DNA of 21,728 nucleotides from positions 1 to 21,728 of the forward strand of contig CAYIHX010000059.1 of NCBI GenBank assembly GCA_964363305.1, written 5' to 3'. Every line of letters begins with the position of its first letter. Position 1 is the stretch's first letter. The DNA is from CAYIHX01 sp964363305 (GTDB lineage: Bacteria > Bdellovibrionota > UBA1018). Under the pieces are notes generated by a model that searched no databases, was not told where the DNA came from, and was given only the letters and a program-made list of their open reading frames with translations. Made by a program: the position numbers and the translations under genes. Below are positions 5,124 through 13,269 of the stretch, in pieces.

Positions 5124-8009
5124 CAGGAAGAGGAGGGTGTTGAGCCGCAGGCCGATCCCGGCGGCAGGGAAGAGCTGAAGCGTTTCACCCCAGGCCGATT
5201 GGCTGATCCCGTTTTCGACGAAAGCCTGGGCCCACAGGTTTTCCGCGAAGACGGGCTGAGTCCCGAGACCCTCGAAAATTCGGAGCAGCGGAAAGCGAAG
5301 GTCGATCGCCGGGACCAGTGCCCAGGGCGTGGCACTGAACAGTCCCTGGTGCCCGCGCACGGTGACTTGAGTGAGCGAGGCTCCCGACACGCCGCTGAGA
5401 CCGTTGCCACGACCGAGGAGGAATACGTTTTTCCCTTGAAAGCCAGAAGGCGCGAACTGAGAGGTGATGGAGCCGCCGAGAGAGGGACTGAGCACCCAGA
5501 AAGCGCCGAGCCGGAGATTTTCCTCCCAGGTGGCAAGGCCCTTGACGGAGAGGTTGCCCTCTTCCGAGTAGATCCGGCTGCCGAGAACGATGCTGCGACC
5601 TGCGATCGAGTAGATCGCGAGATCGGGTGTATTGGAGGCACGGTAGGAGAGCAGTGCCGTGAGGCGTGGGATGTAGGTCGAGACTTCGTCAGGGAGGCCG
5701 GGAGAGGAGAGAAAGTCCTGTTGTCCGCTGATGGAAAGACTGGGCGTGAGGGAAGACCAGGTGAAGCGAATCGGCAGAGAGGCCGTCACCGAGGCCGCCC
5801 GGTTTCGGATGGTGTCGATCCCATTGGTCGCTAAAACGCGATCGGAGTAGTCGAGGCCGAATGCCGGACCGAGTCCGCGGTATTCGTAGTGGGCGCTGCC
5901 CTCGAGCGTGCGGCTAAAAGTACGATAACCGAGATCGACCTGGTAGAGGTGGAAGTCGAGCGTATCGAAGCCGATGGCGGCGGCGCCTAGGTAGGACTGA
6001 AATCCGTTCACGGTTCCGTAGGAAACCTCGAGAGCGGGCGACCAGATTCGGGGAGCCAAGGAGCGCAGCGGGTTGTAGGCGGAGGACTCCCTGGTTTCGT
6101 GTTGAGCTTGGTTCGCGGAGAGCGAGTCGATGGGAGGAGCAGTCTCCGCTGAGACCTGAACGCTCTTGCTCGGTACGGGACTTTTAAGAAGCGCGATGCG
6201 GGCGATATCCCAGCCGTCGGTGGAGAGGATGCTTCCGAACAGCGTTCCGTCCGGCGCGAAGGAGGGATACCAGAGTCCGGTGGCGATGTTGCTGACCTGC
6301 TCGGAGGTCCCGTTGTCGCGGAGGTGAAAGAGGTTCTCAACCCCGGATTTCGATGACACATGATAGAGCTGTCCATTGGGATGGAACGCAGGAAAAACGT
6401 TTCGCGCTCCATCGTCGATGAGGACTTTTGTTTTTCGTGTGGAGAGGTCGAGCTCGAGCAGCTCCTCGCCCTGCTTTCCGCGCTTCAGCACGGAGAAGAC
6501 AATACGTTTGGAGTCCTTCGAAAATTTCGGCGTGCCGACGCGATCGAGCGGCTCGGGACGGAAGAGAATTTCGTGCGCACCCAGGCGGGGACCGTCCGGG
6601 CCCAGCTCGAGAGGCGCGACGGCCAGGGAATTTCCGCCTTGGTCGGCGATCGTGAACGCTACGAGGTGCCCGTCGCTGGACACGTCTGGATCTTTCGCGC
6701 GGAGGCGACTCGTCAAGCGTCCTGATTTTCCCGAAGGAATTTCACGGTAGTGGAGGTCGCTCCAGGAGTTGTAAATCTGACTTTGTTCGAGCTGACTGTA
6801 GACGAGAACATTCGAGCCCGGGATGAAGGCCATGCTCACCCCGTACAGCTTATCGTCCAGGCGTTGAGTGGCGCCGGTCTTGAGTTCAATGATTCGGAGT
6901 CCGGGGCGTTCCTCCGCGTTTCGTTTGCTGTAGGCAAGCCACTGTCCGTCCGGCGAAACCGTGGCTCCCCAGGAGGAGAACCCCTCCTCCGTGAGCCGTT
7001 CGTACTGAGTGAGTGACTGCGAACGGATCTTGTCGAGTTGCTTTTCCATCCGTTCGCGCGTGTCGACGATGAACTCGCCCCAGTAGTCGTACCAGCTTTT
7101 CGAAGTGAGGTTTTCGAGATTTCCGTTGATGAAGAACGGGATTCGGCCGCCAGACCGCCAGGACAGCAGTCCGAGCGCGTCGTCGCCGTCCCGGATGGAG
7201 TTCTCGCCATCGGCGGTTTGAGTTTCCTTGCCGTCCTTCTGCTTGAGGTGAGAATCCTGGGCGACCTGATTCATCAGCTGGTAGCCGAACAGATACCGGG
7301 TCTCGCCGCCCGGAAACCAAGGGTAAGAGCCGTTGACACGATCGAGCGTGAGCCAGGAACGTTCGCCCAGCTGTCGTTCCGCCACTGCGGCGCGGAGAAC
7401 TCCTTCCCAGTAAGGGCTGCGGCCTCTTCCCGCGTGGGTATATCGGGTTTCAACATAGACCGCTAAACCTTCGATCATCCACGCCGGCCAGAGCGTGTTG
7501 GGGAGCATCACGTCGCCCAAAATAAAGCGAAACGGGGAGTAGAAACTCCGCGTGACATCCAGGTTGATGAAGTGAGTGAGCTCATGCCAGACGAGGAGTC
7601 GAATCCAATCATCCGTGAATGAGGTGGCGAATTGGACGTCCGGCGGAATGGGATAGAGCGAGATCCCAAAGCGCGCGAACGGCGTCGATGAGCCGTTCGC
7701 GGCGTCGCTGTTGTCGAGAACCATGACGTTGATTCGCCAAAAGGGGGTCCAGTAGAGGCGCTCCGTGAGAACCCCCCAGGCTTCTTCGAGATAGTCCGTT
7801 GCCACCTGTGCGAACTTTTCCTGCTCGCTTGGGTAGTTCACCAGAAAGTGTTTCGATTCAATGGTTCGCCAATCACGAAAAGGCGACACGCCCAGGGAGT
7901 CGCCGACGTAGCCCGCGTGCGCGGAACCCCATGAGAAGGTCAGGGCGCAGGCGGCGAACAAGCCCGTCTTAGTGAGCTTGGTAAGGTGCGACGGCTTCAA
8001 TTCTTCCAT
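5022..8009 (-). CDS. Secreted gluzincin-type protease with TolB-like propeller and C-terminal beta-barrel
   Basis: A 995-residue envelope protein. Residues 1-32 are a signal peptide ending AHA. A peptidase-MA-like domain follows, with WHELTHF (H142, E143, H146) and a downstream glutamate in WMIEGLAVY (E180), the gluzincin zinc pattern. Residues of about 345-620 hold PD40/TolB-type propeller blades (VSPDGQWLAYS, FSKDSKRIVFS, FHPNGQLY, FAPDGTLFGS). The last 350 residues alternate short polar/hydrophobic strands (YRTFSRTLEGSAHYEY, RFTWSSLTPSLSISG), like an outer-membrane surface-antigen barrel, ending DLFFSLQGSLL. The ATG at 8009 is chosen because it begins the signal peptide; it overlaps the upstream YgfZ-like gene by 41 nt. 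Its 3' end is duplicated on the far side of the toxin-antitoxin cassette. The protein is likely outer-membrane with a periplasmic or surface protease; the substrate is unknown. Confidence 0.85.
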   Translation of the reverse strand: MEELKPSHLTKLTKTGLFAACALTFSWGSAHAGYVGDSLGVSPFRDWRTIESKHFLVNYPSEQEKFAQVATDYLEEAWGVLTERLYWTPFWRINVMVLDNSDAANGSSTPFARFGISLYPIPPDVQFATSFTDDWIRLLVWHELTHFINLDVTRSFYSPFRFILGDVMLPNTLWPAWMIEGLAVYVETRYTHAGRGRSPYWEGVLRAAVAERQLGERSWLTLDRVNGSYPWFPGGETRYLFGYQLMNQVAQDSHLKQKDGKETQTADGENSIRDGDDALGLLSWRSGGRIPFFINGNLENLTSKSWYDYWGEFIVDTRERMEKQLDKIRSQSLTQYERLTEEGFSSWGATVSPDGQWLAYSKRNAEERPGLRIIELKTGATQRLDDKLYGVSMAFIPGSNVLVYSQLEQSQIYNSWSDLHYREIPSGKSGRLTSRLRAKDPDVSSDGHLVAFTIADQGGNSLAVAPLELGPDGPRLGAHEILFRPEPLDRVGTPKFSKDSKRIVFSVLKRGKQGEELLELDLSTRKTKVLIDDGARNVFPAFHPNGQLYHVSSKSGVENLFHLRDNGTSEQVSNIATGLWYPSFAPDGTLFGSILSTDGWDIARIALLKSPVPSKSVQVSAETAPPIDSLSANQAQHETRESSAYNPLRSLAPRIWSPALEVSYGTVNGFQSYLGAAAIGFDTLDFHLYQVDLGYRTFSRTLEGSAHYEYRGLGPAFGLDYSDRVLATNGIDTIRNRAASVTASLPIRFTWSSLTPSLSISGQQDFLSSPGLPDEVSTYIPRLTALLSYRASNTPDLAIYSIAGRSIVLGSRIYSEEGNLSVKGLATWEENLRLGAFWVLSPSLGGSITSQFAPSGFQGKNVFLLGRGNGLSGVSGASLTQVTVRGHQGLFSATPWALVPAIDLRFPLLRIFEGLGTQPVFAENLWAQAFVENGISQSAWGETLQLFPAAGIGLRLNTLLFLNSPIRWGLDLHHGFDRARGGSTDLFFSLQGSLL

Positions 8010-8844
8010 GAGCTTGTGTCGAGGTGATGACCTCGGTCCCTTCCTGTGCTTGGGTTTTTCGAACCAGGGCGAGTCCAACGAAGCCATTCGGAGTTCGCGC
8101 CACCGAGGTGAGCTTTCCGATGGGGGTTCCATCCTTTGCTCGGAGTTCAGAATTTCTGGGTGGTGTCGCCCCTTCTCCTGAAAGACGGACGAGCCGACGG
8201 GCCGGCGCGCCGAGGGCGATGATTTTCTCGATTACTTCTTGGCCGGGGTAGCAACCCTTGTTCGGGGCGATGGCTTCTGGAATTCCTATTTCAAGGGGGG
8301 AGACGTCGCTTGAAATCTCGTGGCCCGGGCTGGGGCGAACCTGTTGAATCCTCAGCTGCTCAAGGGCTTCGGGGTCAGTGAGGAGGGTCGCGCTCGGGGC
8401 GTTGAGCGCCAGCCAGGCTCGGATCGAGTCTTCGTTTCCGATCAGGTGAGCCATGGGTTGACCGTAGTCGCGGTCCCCGTAAGCGAGCAATGTGAAGCTT
8501 TCTCCGACTTGGGATTCCCCGGGGACGTCCTTCGATACCCAGATGGCCGTCATGCTTCGGGGGAGCGCGGCCGTGGTGATTTTTTCAGAGAACGTGTAGC
8601 GCTCGATTAAAGCCATGAAGTCTGAAACATCGGAAACTTCGAGGATGAAACGGGTGTCTGCTACGCACAGGATGTGAAAGAAGGCTTCGATACGCCCTTG
8701 GGCCGTGAGAAAACATCCAGGTCGCGCCTCTCCTGGTTTGAGCGAGTGGAGGTTGACGGTGGTCAGGCGATGCAGAAAATCGCGAGCGTCGGGACCTTGA
8801 ATCTCGACCCCACCGAAAGCCTGTGAAAAATACAGGGAGTTCAT
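7969..8844 (-). CDS. ygfZ: YgfZ/GcvT-fold folate-binding protein
   Basis: A 291-residue protein with the signature NKGCYPGQEVIEKI (the KGCYxGQE motif, Cys about 198) that defines the YgfZ/IBA57 branch of the GcvT fold. The N-terminus (GVEIQGPDARDFLHRLTTVNLHSLKPGEA) matches the family's opening with T-x-N. YgfZ uses tetrahydrofolate and assists assembly or repair of some Fe-S enzymes, in the cytoplasm. The ATG at 8844 is preferred because it places that opening at the N-terminus; an upstream ATG at 8889 would add 15 unrelated residues. Neither has a strong ribosome site. The 3' end overlaps the following protease gene by 41 nt, suggesting co-transcription. Confidence 0.85.
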   Translation of the reverse strand: MNSLYFSQAFGGVEIQGPDARDFLHRLTTVNLHSLKPGEARPGCFLTAQGRIEAFFHILCVADTRFILEVSDVSDFMALIERYTFSEKITTAALPRSMTAIWVSKDVPGESQVGESFTLLAYGDRDYGQPMAHLIGNEDSIRAWLALNAPSATLLTDPEALEQLRIQQVRPSPGHEISSDVSPLEIGIPEAIAPNKGCYPGQEVIEKIIALGAPARRLVRLSGEGATPPRNSELRAKDGTPIGKLTSVARTPNGFVGLALVRKTQAQEGTEVITSTQAHGRIEAVAPYQAH

Positions 8845-8910
8845 GAGCTGACAGCGTACTTGGCGGGGTTGGCTCAAGCAAGGCGGCATTGCGCGAGGGG
8901 CCCTGAGGCG

Positions 8911-9414
8911 CTACGGGACGTTGTATTCACCCGACGCCGTTTGTCTCATCATCATTTTCAGATCTTTGTTTTCAAGCTGAGGCTGGTCGGTGCGGAGCGA
9001 AATGGTGGGCTTGATCTTGCCAGGGCCGGAAATCTGGACGCTGTAGGGATTGGGGGCTACGGGAAAAGTGGTTCCCACGACCAGTGGGCCTTGTTCGGAG
9101 TTTTTGTTGGTGTCGAACTGATACGGCAGGCCGACGGAGGCTCGCATCTTCATGCAGGGACGCGTGGCTGAGCCGCAGGTTGCCGGATTCGTCGTGAGGT
9201 TATTGCCCCCTTGCGAGCCAGAGTAGAACGGCCCGGCGGCAGAGAGGAGGCGACTTCCCGCGGGGGGCGGTGATTCGGTGCGCACGCGCGAGTTGTTTTG
9301 GCGGATGCCGCAGGCGGCACCCAGGAGGAGGGTCAGCGCGAGGAGCCCGATGCGTGGCGGGGTTCCGATGGGCCTAATGGAAGAGACGGGGTTCCTCGAC
9401 GTCATTCTTTCCAT
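8911..9414 (-). CDS. Small lipoprotein of unknown function
   Basis: A 167-residue protein with the signal RIGLLALTLLLGAACG, where LGAAC is the lipobox (Cys35). The mature part is Pro/Asn/Ser-rich at first, with a single Cys pair (PATCGSATRPC) and then beta-like segments (YQFDTNKNSEQGPLVVGTTF, YSVQISGPGKI, TISLRTDQP), ending in a charged tail. No family is recognised. A second ATG at 9405 is a possible start: a -10-like TACAAT lies 7 nt before it, though no -35 is evident. It is divergent from the PotD-like gene 76 bp away. Export and lipidation are well supported; function is not. Confidence 0.7.
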   Translation of the reverse strand: MERMTSRNPVSSIRPIGTPPRIGLLALTLLLGAACGIRQNNSRVRTESPPPAGSRLLSAAGPFYSGSQGGNNLTTNPATCGSATRPCMKMRASVGLPYQFDTNKNSEQGPLVVGTTFPVAPNPYSVQISGPGKIKPTISLRTDQPQLENKDLKMMMRQTASGEYNVP

Positions 9415-9490
9415 TGTAGAGTCATTGCCGCCAGGAACGCGAGTGGGTCAATCGTGACACGGCCTCGGGCTTGGGTTAACCTCGACGGAT

Positions 9491-10555
9491 ATGAATTTGA
9501 GTTTGATTTTGATGGTGGTCAGCGGACTGGCCTGGGTGGGTTGTAGTCCAAAATCGACCGGCGACGGAGCGCGGCGGGAAAGTGCCGGAGTGGTCCATTT
9601 GGCGACCTGGTCGAACTATATCTCCGCGGAGATGCTGGCGGATTTTGCCCGGGAGACGGGCATCCAGGTGAAGGTTTCCAACTATTCGTCGAACGAGGAG
9701 CTGCTCGCGAAATTGCAGGCCGGTGCATCGGGTTACGACGTGGCGGTGCCTTCCGATTATATGGTTTTTGCGATGATTCAGCTCGGCCTTTTGCTCCCGC
9801 TGGATGCCGCGAAGATGCCGAGTCGTAAGGGGATTGATCCCCGGTTCATGGGACAGCGCTATGATCCGGAGAACAAATTTTCTATCCCTTACGATTGGGG
9901 TACCACCGGTTTAGCGGTGAATCGGACGCTCTTTGCTGGGCGCCTGAAGAGTTGGAAGGATCTCTTTTCGCAGGAGGCGCTCAAGGGGAAGTTTACCTTG
10001 CTCGATGATGTCCGGGAGTCGATGGGGGCCGCGCTGAAGTACCAGGGGCGAAGCCTGAATACCAAAGACGAGGCACAAATCGCGGAGGCCAAGAAGTTTC
10101 TGCTGTCGATCAAGTCGGCAGTGAAGGCGTTTACTTCAGAGCCACTGGTTCCGCTGGTGGACGGCGAAGTGGCTGTGGCTCATGTGTACATGAGTGATGC
10201 TTTGCAGGCCGCTCGTAAAACGGGGGGGAAAATCGAGTACGTGATTCCAGAAGAGGGCGCGACGCTCTGGGTCGACAATCTCGTGATCCCCAAGGGAGCG
10301 GTCAATGTGGAGGGAGCGCATCGGCTGATGGAGTACCTGCTGCGGCCGAAGAACGCGGCGGCGACGGTGACAGCGGTTCTGGTGGCGCCGACGGTTTTGG
10401 GCGTGGCGTCGTTTCTCTCGCCCGAGCTGCGCGCGAATCCGTTTTTGTTTCCCGGGACCCACCAGCGAGCGGGGTTGGAAATGATGGAAGACCTCGGTGA
10501 GGCCCTGAGAATGTACGATCGGGCCTGGACGGAAGTGAAGGCCGCTTCGAACTGA
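9491..10555 (+). CDS. PotD/PotF-like spermidine/putrescine-binding lipoprotein
   Basis: A 354-residue periplasmic solute-binding protein anchored by a lipobox (WVGC, Cys18). It shows the family's landmarks in order: LATWSNYISAEMLADFARETGIQV, the hinge-region YDVAVPSDYMV, IPYDWGTTGLAVN, LLDDVRESMGAALKYQG, and GEVAVAHVYMSDALQA. Length and order fit PotD. These proteins deliver polyamines to the PotABC ABC importer. No permease or ATPase gene is adjacent, so it is an orphan receptor here. The signal peptide lacks the usual N-terminal Lys/Arg (MNLSLILMV), and the ribosome site is weak. Ligand identity is inferred from family only. A G7 tract lies at 10222-10228. Confidence 0.85.
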   Translation: MNLSLILMVVSGLAWVGCSPKSTGDGARRESAGVVHLATWSNYISAEMLADFARETGIQVKVSNYSSNEELLAKLQAGASGYDVAVPSDYMVFAMIQLGLLLPLDAAKMPSRKGIDPRFMGQRYDPENKFSIPYDWGTTGLAVNRTLFAGRLKSWKDLFSQEALKGKFTLLDDVRESMGAALKYQGRSLNTKDEAQIAEAKKFLLSIKSAVKAFTSEPLVPLVDGEVAVAHVYMSDALQAARKTGGKIEYVIPEEGATLWVDNLVIPKGAVNVEGAHRLMEYLLRPKNAAATVTAVLVAPTVLGVASFLSPELRANPFLFPGTHQRAGLEMMEDLGEALRMYDRAWTEVKAASN

Positions 10556-10575
10556 AAACGGGGCATGGAGAAACG

Positions 10576-10604
10576 TTGACAGCCGGTGGTTGCTGACGAA
10601 GATT
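10576..10604 (+). promoter_or_regulatory. Candidate promoter of the Cys-rich lipoprotein gene
   Basis: A perfect TTGACA (10576-10581) stands 17 bp before AAGATT (10599-10604), which matches only 3/6 of the -10 consensus. A ribosome site (GGAG, 10629-10632) lies 7 nt before the ATG at 10640. The strong -35 is the main support. Confidence 0.4.
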
Positions 10605-10639
10605 GAGGTGAATCACTAACTCTTGAATGGAGATGGAAA

Positions 10640-11383
10640 ATGAAAAATCTGTCGTTTGTAACAGCGATTTTTGTCTTGGGAGCTTTGTCCTCGGGCTGCG
10701 GAGCCAGTACGGGCGAAAAAATGTCGAAGATGATCTCGGCCATCACCGGGGCGGCTCGAGGGAGCACCTCATACCAAAAGCAACGTCAGCAAATGAGGAA
10801 TGATCTCGTGGCCACGTTCGCGGATGCCTGCACTACCTCTGGTTCCACGGCAACGACGACGTCCACGTGTACCCCAAGTGATTTTGATACAGTCGGCGGT
10901 TGCACCTTCTCCGGAAGCATCACGAGTCCTACCTTCACCTGCACCCTGACCGCCGATGCAACGACTTGCTGTGGCGATACACCGTACACGCTTCATTCCG
11001 GCACTACGCAGACCATGGGGATTACGTTGGCCACCACGACATCCTCGTTCTCGATGGATTTGGCGTTCACGGCAAATGGCACGTTCTCCGGTGATGGATT
11101 TGATAGGGATACCCTAGTCTGTAATTTTACCGCGGGAATCGGGATTAATTTCACAACGTTGGTCGAGGCGATGACGAATGCAAATGTTGCGACGATGACC
11201 TGCGATCAGCAGGTATCGTGGATGCAGGATCATCTGGATGAATATATGACTGTGACGATGACCTGCCCGGACGGCCCGGCCTGTACGGTCGGCGGCGAGG
11301 CGGTTGCCTGTGATGCGTTCAAACAGAATATGGCCAGTGGTCAGGCCAGCTGTAGTAGTTCGACGAGTGTCACGGCCCTTTAA
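10640..11383 (+). CDS. Cys-rich lipoprotein of unknown function
   Basis: A 247-residue protein with a canonical signal (MKNLSFVTAIFVLGAL) and lipobox LSSGC (Cys20). A short helical segment (KMSKMISAITGAARG, YQKQRQQMRNDL) is followed by a Thr/Ser/Cys-rich region with CTFSGSI, FTCTLTADATTCCGD and MTCPDGPACTVGGEAVAC blocks. There are over a dozen cysteines, many in closely spaced pairs that look like disulfides. The alternation of Thr/Ser-rich short strands suggests a beta fold. I recognise no family. It has a good ribosome site, its own promoter candidate and its own strong terminator, so it is probably a single-gene unit that may be well expressed. Confidence 0.8.
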   Translation: MKNLSFVTAIFVLGALSSGCGASTGEKMSKMISAITGAARGSTSYQKQRQQMRNDLVATFADACTTSGSTATTTSTCTPSDFDTVGGCTFSGSITSPTFTCTLTADATTCCGDTPYTLHSGTTQTMGITLATTTSSFSMDLAFTANGTFSGDGFDRDTLVCNFTAGIGINFTTLVEAMTNANVATMTCDQQVSWMQDHLDEYMTVTMTCPDGPACTVGGEAVACDAFKQNMASGQASCSSSTSVTAL

Positions 11384-11391
11384 TGAAACGT

Positions 11392-11425
11392 AGGGGAAGC
11401 CGAAAGGCTTCCCCTTTCTTCTTTT
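11392..11425 (+). terminator. Strong rho-independent terminator
   Basis: A 10-bp stem (AGGGGAAGCC / GGCTTCCCCT) with a GAAA tetraloop is followed by TTCTTCTTTT. It begins 8 bp after the lipoprotein stop and ends 22 bp before the TrmB start. Confidence 0.93.
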
Positions 11426-11447
11426 CGTTGGTATCGGTCAGCGCCCT

Positions 11448-12203
11448 ATGCCCACTCGACCGATCGGAACTCGATCTGACCACCTGCCCATTCAGCATCC
11501 CGACTATCGCTATGCCCCTTCGAAGAATCCCTATGCGAAGAAGGTTGAGCAGCTGGGGCATTTGATTTTTTCGGACAACCAAACCGAGGCCTATCGAGGG
11601 GCCTGGCGATCTCATTTTCCGGCCACGGTCGGGAAGGCGGCGGGCAGGAAAGAGCTGCACGTTGAGCTGGGTTGCAACGGTGGGCATGTTTCCCTGGAGT
11701 GGGCGACCCGAAACCCGTCTGCTTTGTTTGTCGGTCTCGATTGGAAGTTCAAGCAGATCTACTTTGGCGCGGAAAAAGCGGAGAAACGAAAGCTCCAGAA
11801 CCTGATTTTTTTTCGCGCGAACTTACAGCGCATTCAGTACATGTTTGGGGCCGGAGAGATCGACCGGCTCTATCTCTATTTTCCGGACCCCTGGGCTAAG
11901 AAATCCCAGTGGAAGAATCGCTCTATTACGGCGGAGAGTTTCCGTGAGCTGGCGAAGATCGTGAAATCTGGAACGGGGATTTTCCACATCAAGACCGATC
12001 ACGCCGGATACTTCGACTGGATGCTGGAGGCGTTACAGCCGAATCTCGATCTTTGGGAAGTGATCGAGCAGACCCGCAATCTCCATGCGGCAAACCCAAC
12101 TCCGACTCAGCTTCAGATCCCCGAGGTCACGCTTTTTGAAAAGCTGTTCATCAAGGAGGGTCTTCCGATCCATTCGCTGAAGCTGCGCAGAAGAGAAAGC
12201 TAA
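11448..12203 (+). CDS. trmB: tRNA (guanine-N7-)-methyltransferase TrmB
   Basis: A 251-residue SAM-dependent methyltransferase that forms m7G46 in the variable loop of tRNAs. Motifs in order: SAM-binding ELGCNGGHVS, LDWKFKQIY, the family-specific YFPDPWAKKSQWKNRS, KTDHAGYFDWM, and the C-terminal TLFEKLFIKEG. All are where TrmB has them. The N-terminus is longer than in the E. coli enzyme core and begins near a PYAKK block. The ATG at 11448 has no clear ribosome site and sits only 22 bp after a strong terminator, leaving little room for an independent promoter; limited read-through or a promoter buried in the terminator region may supply it. The stop lies in a hairpin shared with the convergent flagellin gene. 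Confidence 0.93.
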   Translation: MPTRPIGTRSDHLPIQHPDYRYAPSKNPYAKKVEQLGHLIFSDNQTEAYRGAWRSHFPATVGKAAGRKELHVELGCNGGHVSLEWATRNPSALFVGLDWKFKQIYFGAEKAEKRKLQNLIFFRANLQRIQYMFGAGEIDRLYLYFPDPWAKKSQWKNRSITAESFRELAKIVKSGTGIFHIKTDHAGYFDWMLEALQPNLDLWEVIEQTRNLHAANPTPTQLQIPEVTLFEKLFIKEGLPIHSLKLRRRES

Positions 12204-12215
12204 GCAGCGCTTAGC
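12199..12215. other. Short hairpin spanning both stop codons of convergent genes
   Basis: GCTAAG-CAGCG-CTTAGC is an inverted repeat that contains the TrmB TAA on one arm and the flagellin TAA on the other. There is no following T-run, so it is at best a weak bidirectional terminator or 3' end protector. Confidence 0.4.
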
Positions 12216-13044
12216 CCAGCAGCTTGAGAGCGGCCTGAGGATTCTGATTCGCCTGACTCAAGACGGAGATGGTTGAACTGGTGAGGATGTTGTTCTTCAC
12301 GAGCTCAGAGCTCTCTTCGGCCATGTCAGTATCGCGGATTCGGCTATTCGCGACGGAAAGGTTTTCCGTGTAGATGCCCAAATTATTGATCGTCGACTGG
12401 AGGCGATTCTGCATGGCTCCGAGGTTCGACCGGTTGTCGTTGAGCTTTTGAATGGCCGCATCGATTGCCCCGAGGTTTTGCTGAGAGGCTTCTCGCGTGT
12501 CGTTCCGGACATCTCCGAGCTGAAAGGCCTCGAGGGTCGAGTCGAGTCCTTTTGCGTCGAATTGGATGCGATCTTCGAGCGGGTTGTTCTTGATGCCGAT
12601 CTGGAAATCGAGGGTTTCGGCCTGTCCGTTGAGGAGCTTCATGCCGTTGTACTCGGTTGAGACGGCGATCCGATCAATTTCGCTCTTGAGGGCTTGAACT
12701 TCTTTGTCGACGAAGCTTCTTTCGATGTTCCCGATGGTGTCGGAAGCGGTTTGGATCGAAAGTTCGCGCATTCTGATCAGAATGTTGCTGACTTCGTTCA
12801 TCGCGCCTTCAGCGGTTTGCACTAAGCTGATGCCGTCATTCGCATTGCGCGACGCCTGCTTCAAACTTCGGATATTGGCCTTGAGTTTTTCTGAGATCGC
12901 CAGACCTGCGGCATCGTCACCTGAGCGGTTGATGCGCGAGCCGGAAGAGAGTTTCTCGAGTGAGCGGTTTTGGCGCTCGTTGTTTACCCCGAGAAATCGT
13001 TGAGCGGAAAGAGACTGAACGTTAGTTGCTATACGTAAACCCAT
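12211..13044 (-). CDS. fliC: Flagellin
   Basis: A 277-residue short flagellin. The N-terminal D0/D1 region is unmistakable (MGLRIATNVQSLSAQRFLGV, LEKLSSGSRINRSGDDAAGLAISEKL, NDGISLVQTAEGAMNEVSNIL), as is the C-terminal one (QNRLQSTINNL, SRIRDTDMAEESSELVKNNIL, ANQNPQAALKLLG). Almost no D2/D3 surface domain is present, as in many compact or sheathed flagella. The start is supported by AGGGGG (13049-13054) 4 nt upstream. Transcription probably comes from a sigma-28-type promoter about 90 bp upstream. No other flagellar structural gene is nearby, so it is a standalone copy; the organism may have several flagellins. Confidence 0.96.
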   Translation of the reverse strand: MGLRIATNVQSLSAQRFLGVNNERQNRSLEKLSSGSRINRSGDDAAGLAISEKLKANIRSLKQASRNANDGISLVQTAEGAMNEVSNILIRMRELSIQTASDTIGNIERSFVDKEVQALKSEIDRIAVSTEYNGMKLLNGQAETLDFQIGIKNNPLEDRIQFDAKGLDSTLEAFQLGDVRNDTREASQQNLGAIDAAIQKLNDNRSNLGAMQNRLQSTINNLGIYTENLSVANSRIRDTDMAEESSELVKNNILTSSTISVLSQANQNPQAALKLLG

Positions 13045-13103
13045 AGAACCCCCTGTTGATTCGTTTCACCTCCTCCGTGAAAATTTCTGTTTCTTCCTTG
13101 GAA

Positions 13104-13120
13104 GCGGCAATCCCTGCCGC
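13104..13120. other. GC-rich hairpin in the flagellin 5' leader
   Basis: GCGGCA-atccc-TGCCGC can form a 6-bp stem with a 5-nt loop within the predicted untranslated leader of flagellin, between its promoter and ribosome site. It may stabilise the message or act in translational control; no regulator is evident. Confidence 0.35.
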
Positions 13121-13131
13121 GTTCAATGTAC

Positions 13132-13158
13132 CTATCGGTGAAAAATGTGCCGACTTGA
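13132..13158 (-). promoter_or_regulatory. Sigma-28 (FliA)-type promoter of flagellin
   Basis: On the minus strand TCAAGTCG (13151-13158), 11 bp, then ACCGATAG (13132-13139). The E. coli FliA consensus is TAAAGTTT-N11-GCCGATAA. The CCGATA core and the spacing match exactly, and flagellin genes are the standard FliA target. Confidence 0.75.
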
Positions 13159-13231
13159 GAAAAGCTGAAAGATTCCGAGAGGTTATACCGTATTGATATA
13201 GTCAGTTATGAGTCTGAGTGATTTTGTTTGT

Positions 13232-13259
13232 TTAAGAAAATCAAGCCTATAACCGATAT
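13232..13259 (+). promoter_or_regulatory. Candidate sigma-28-like promoter of the 13270 lipoprotein
   Basis: TTAAGAAA (13232-13239), 12 bp, then ACCGATAT (13252-13259), with the ATG 10 nt further on. The -10 core is the same CCGATA as at flagellin. An overlapping sigma-70-like TATAAC (13248-13253) is an alternative. Confidence 0.4.
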
Positions 13260-13269
13260 GTTGATATAG

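Noticed and set aside
5088..5834. 248-codon plus-strand open frame inside the protease/barrel gene
   Set aside because: Charged, low-complexity antisense product (many EE, RR, DG) overlapping a clearly coding minus-strand region with domain motifs.
10180..10767. 195-codon minus-strand open frame across the PotD-like gene and the next promoter
   Set aside because: It spans the end of a well-supported gene on the opposite strand and the start of another; no motif or ribosome site.
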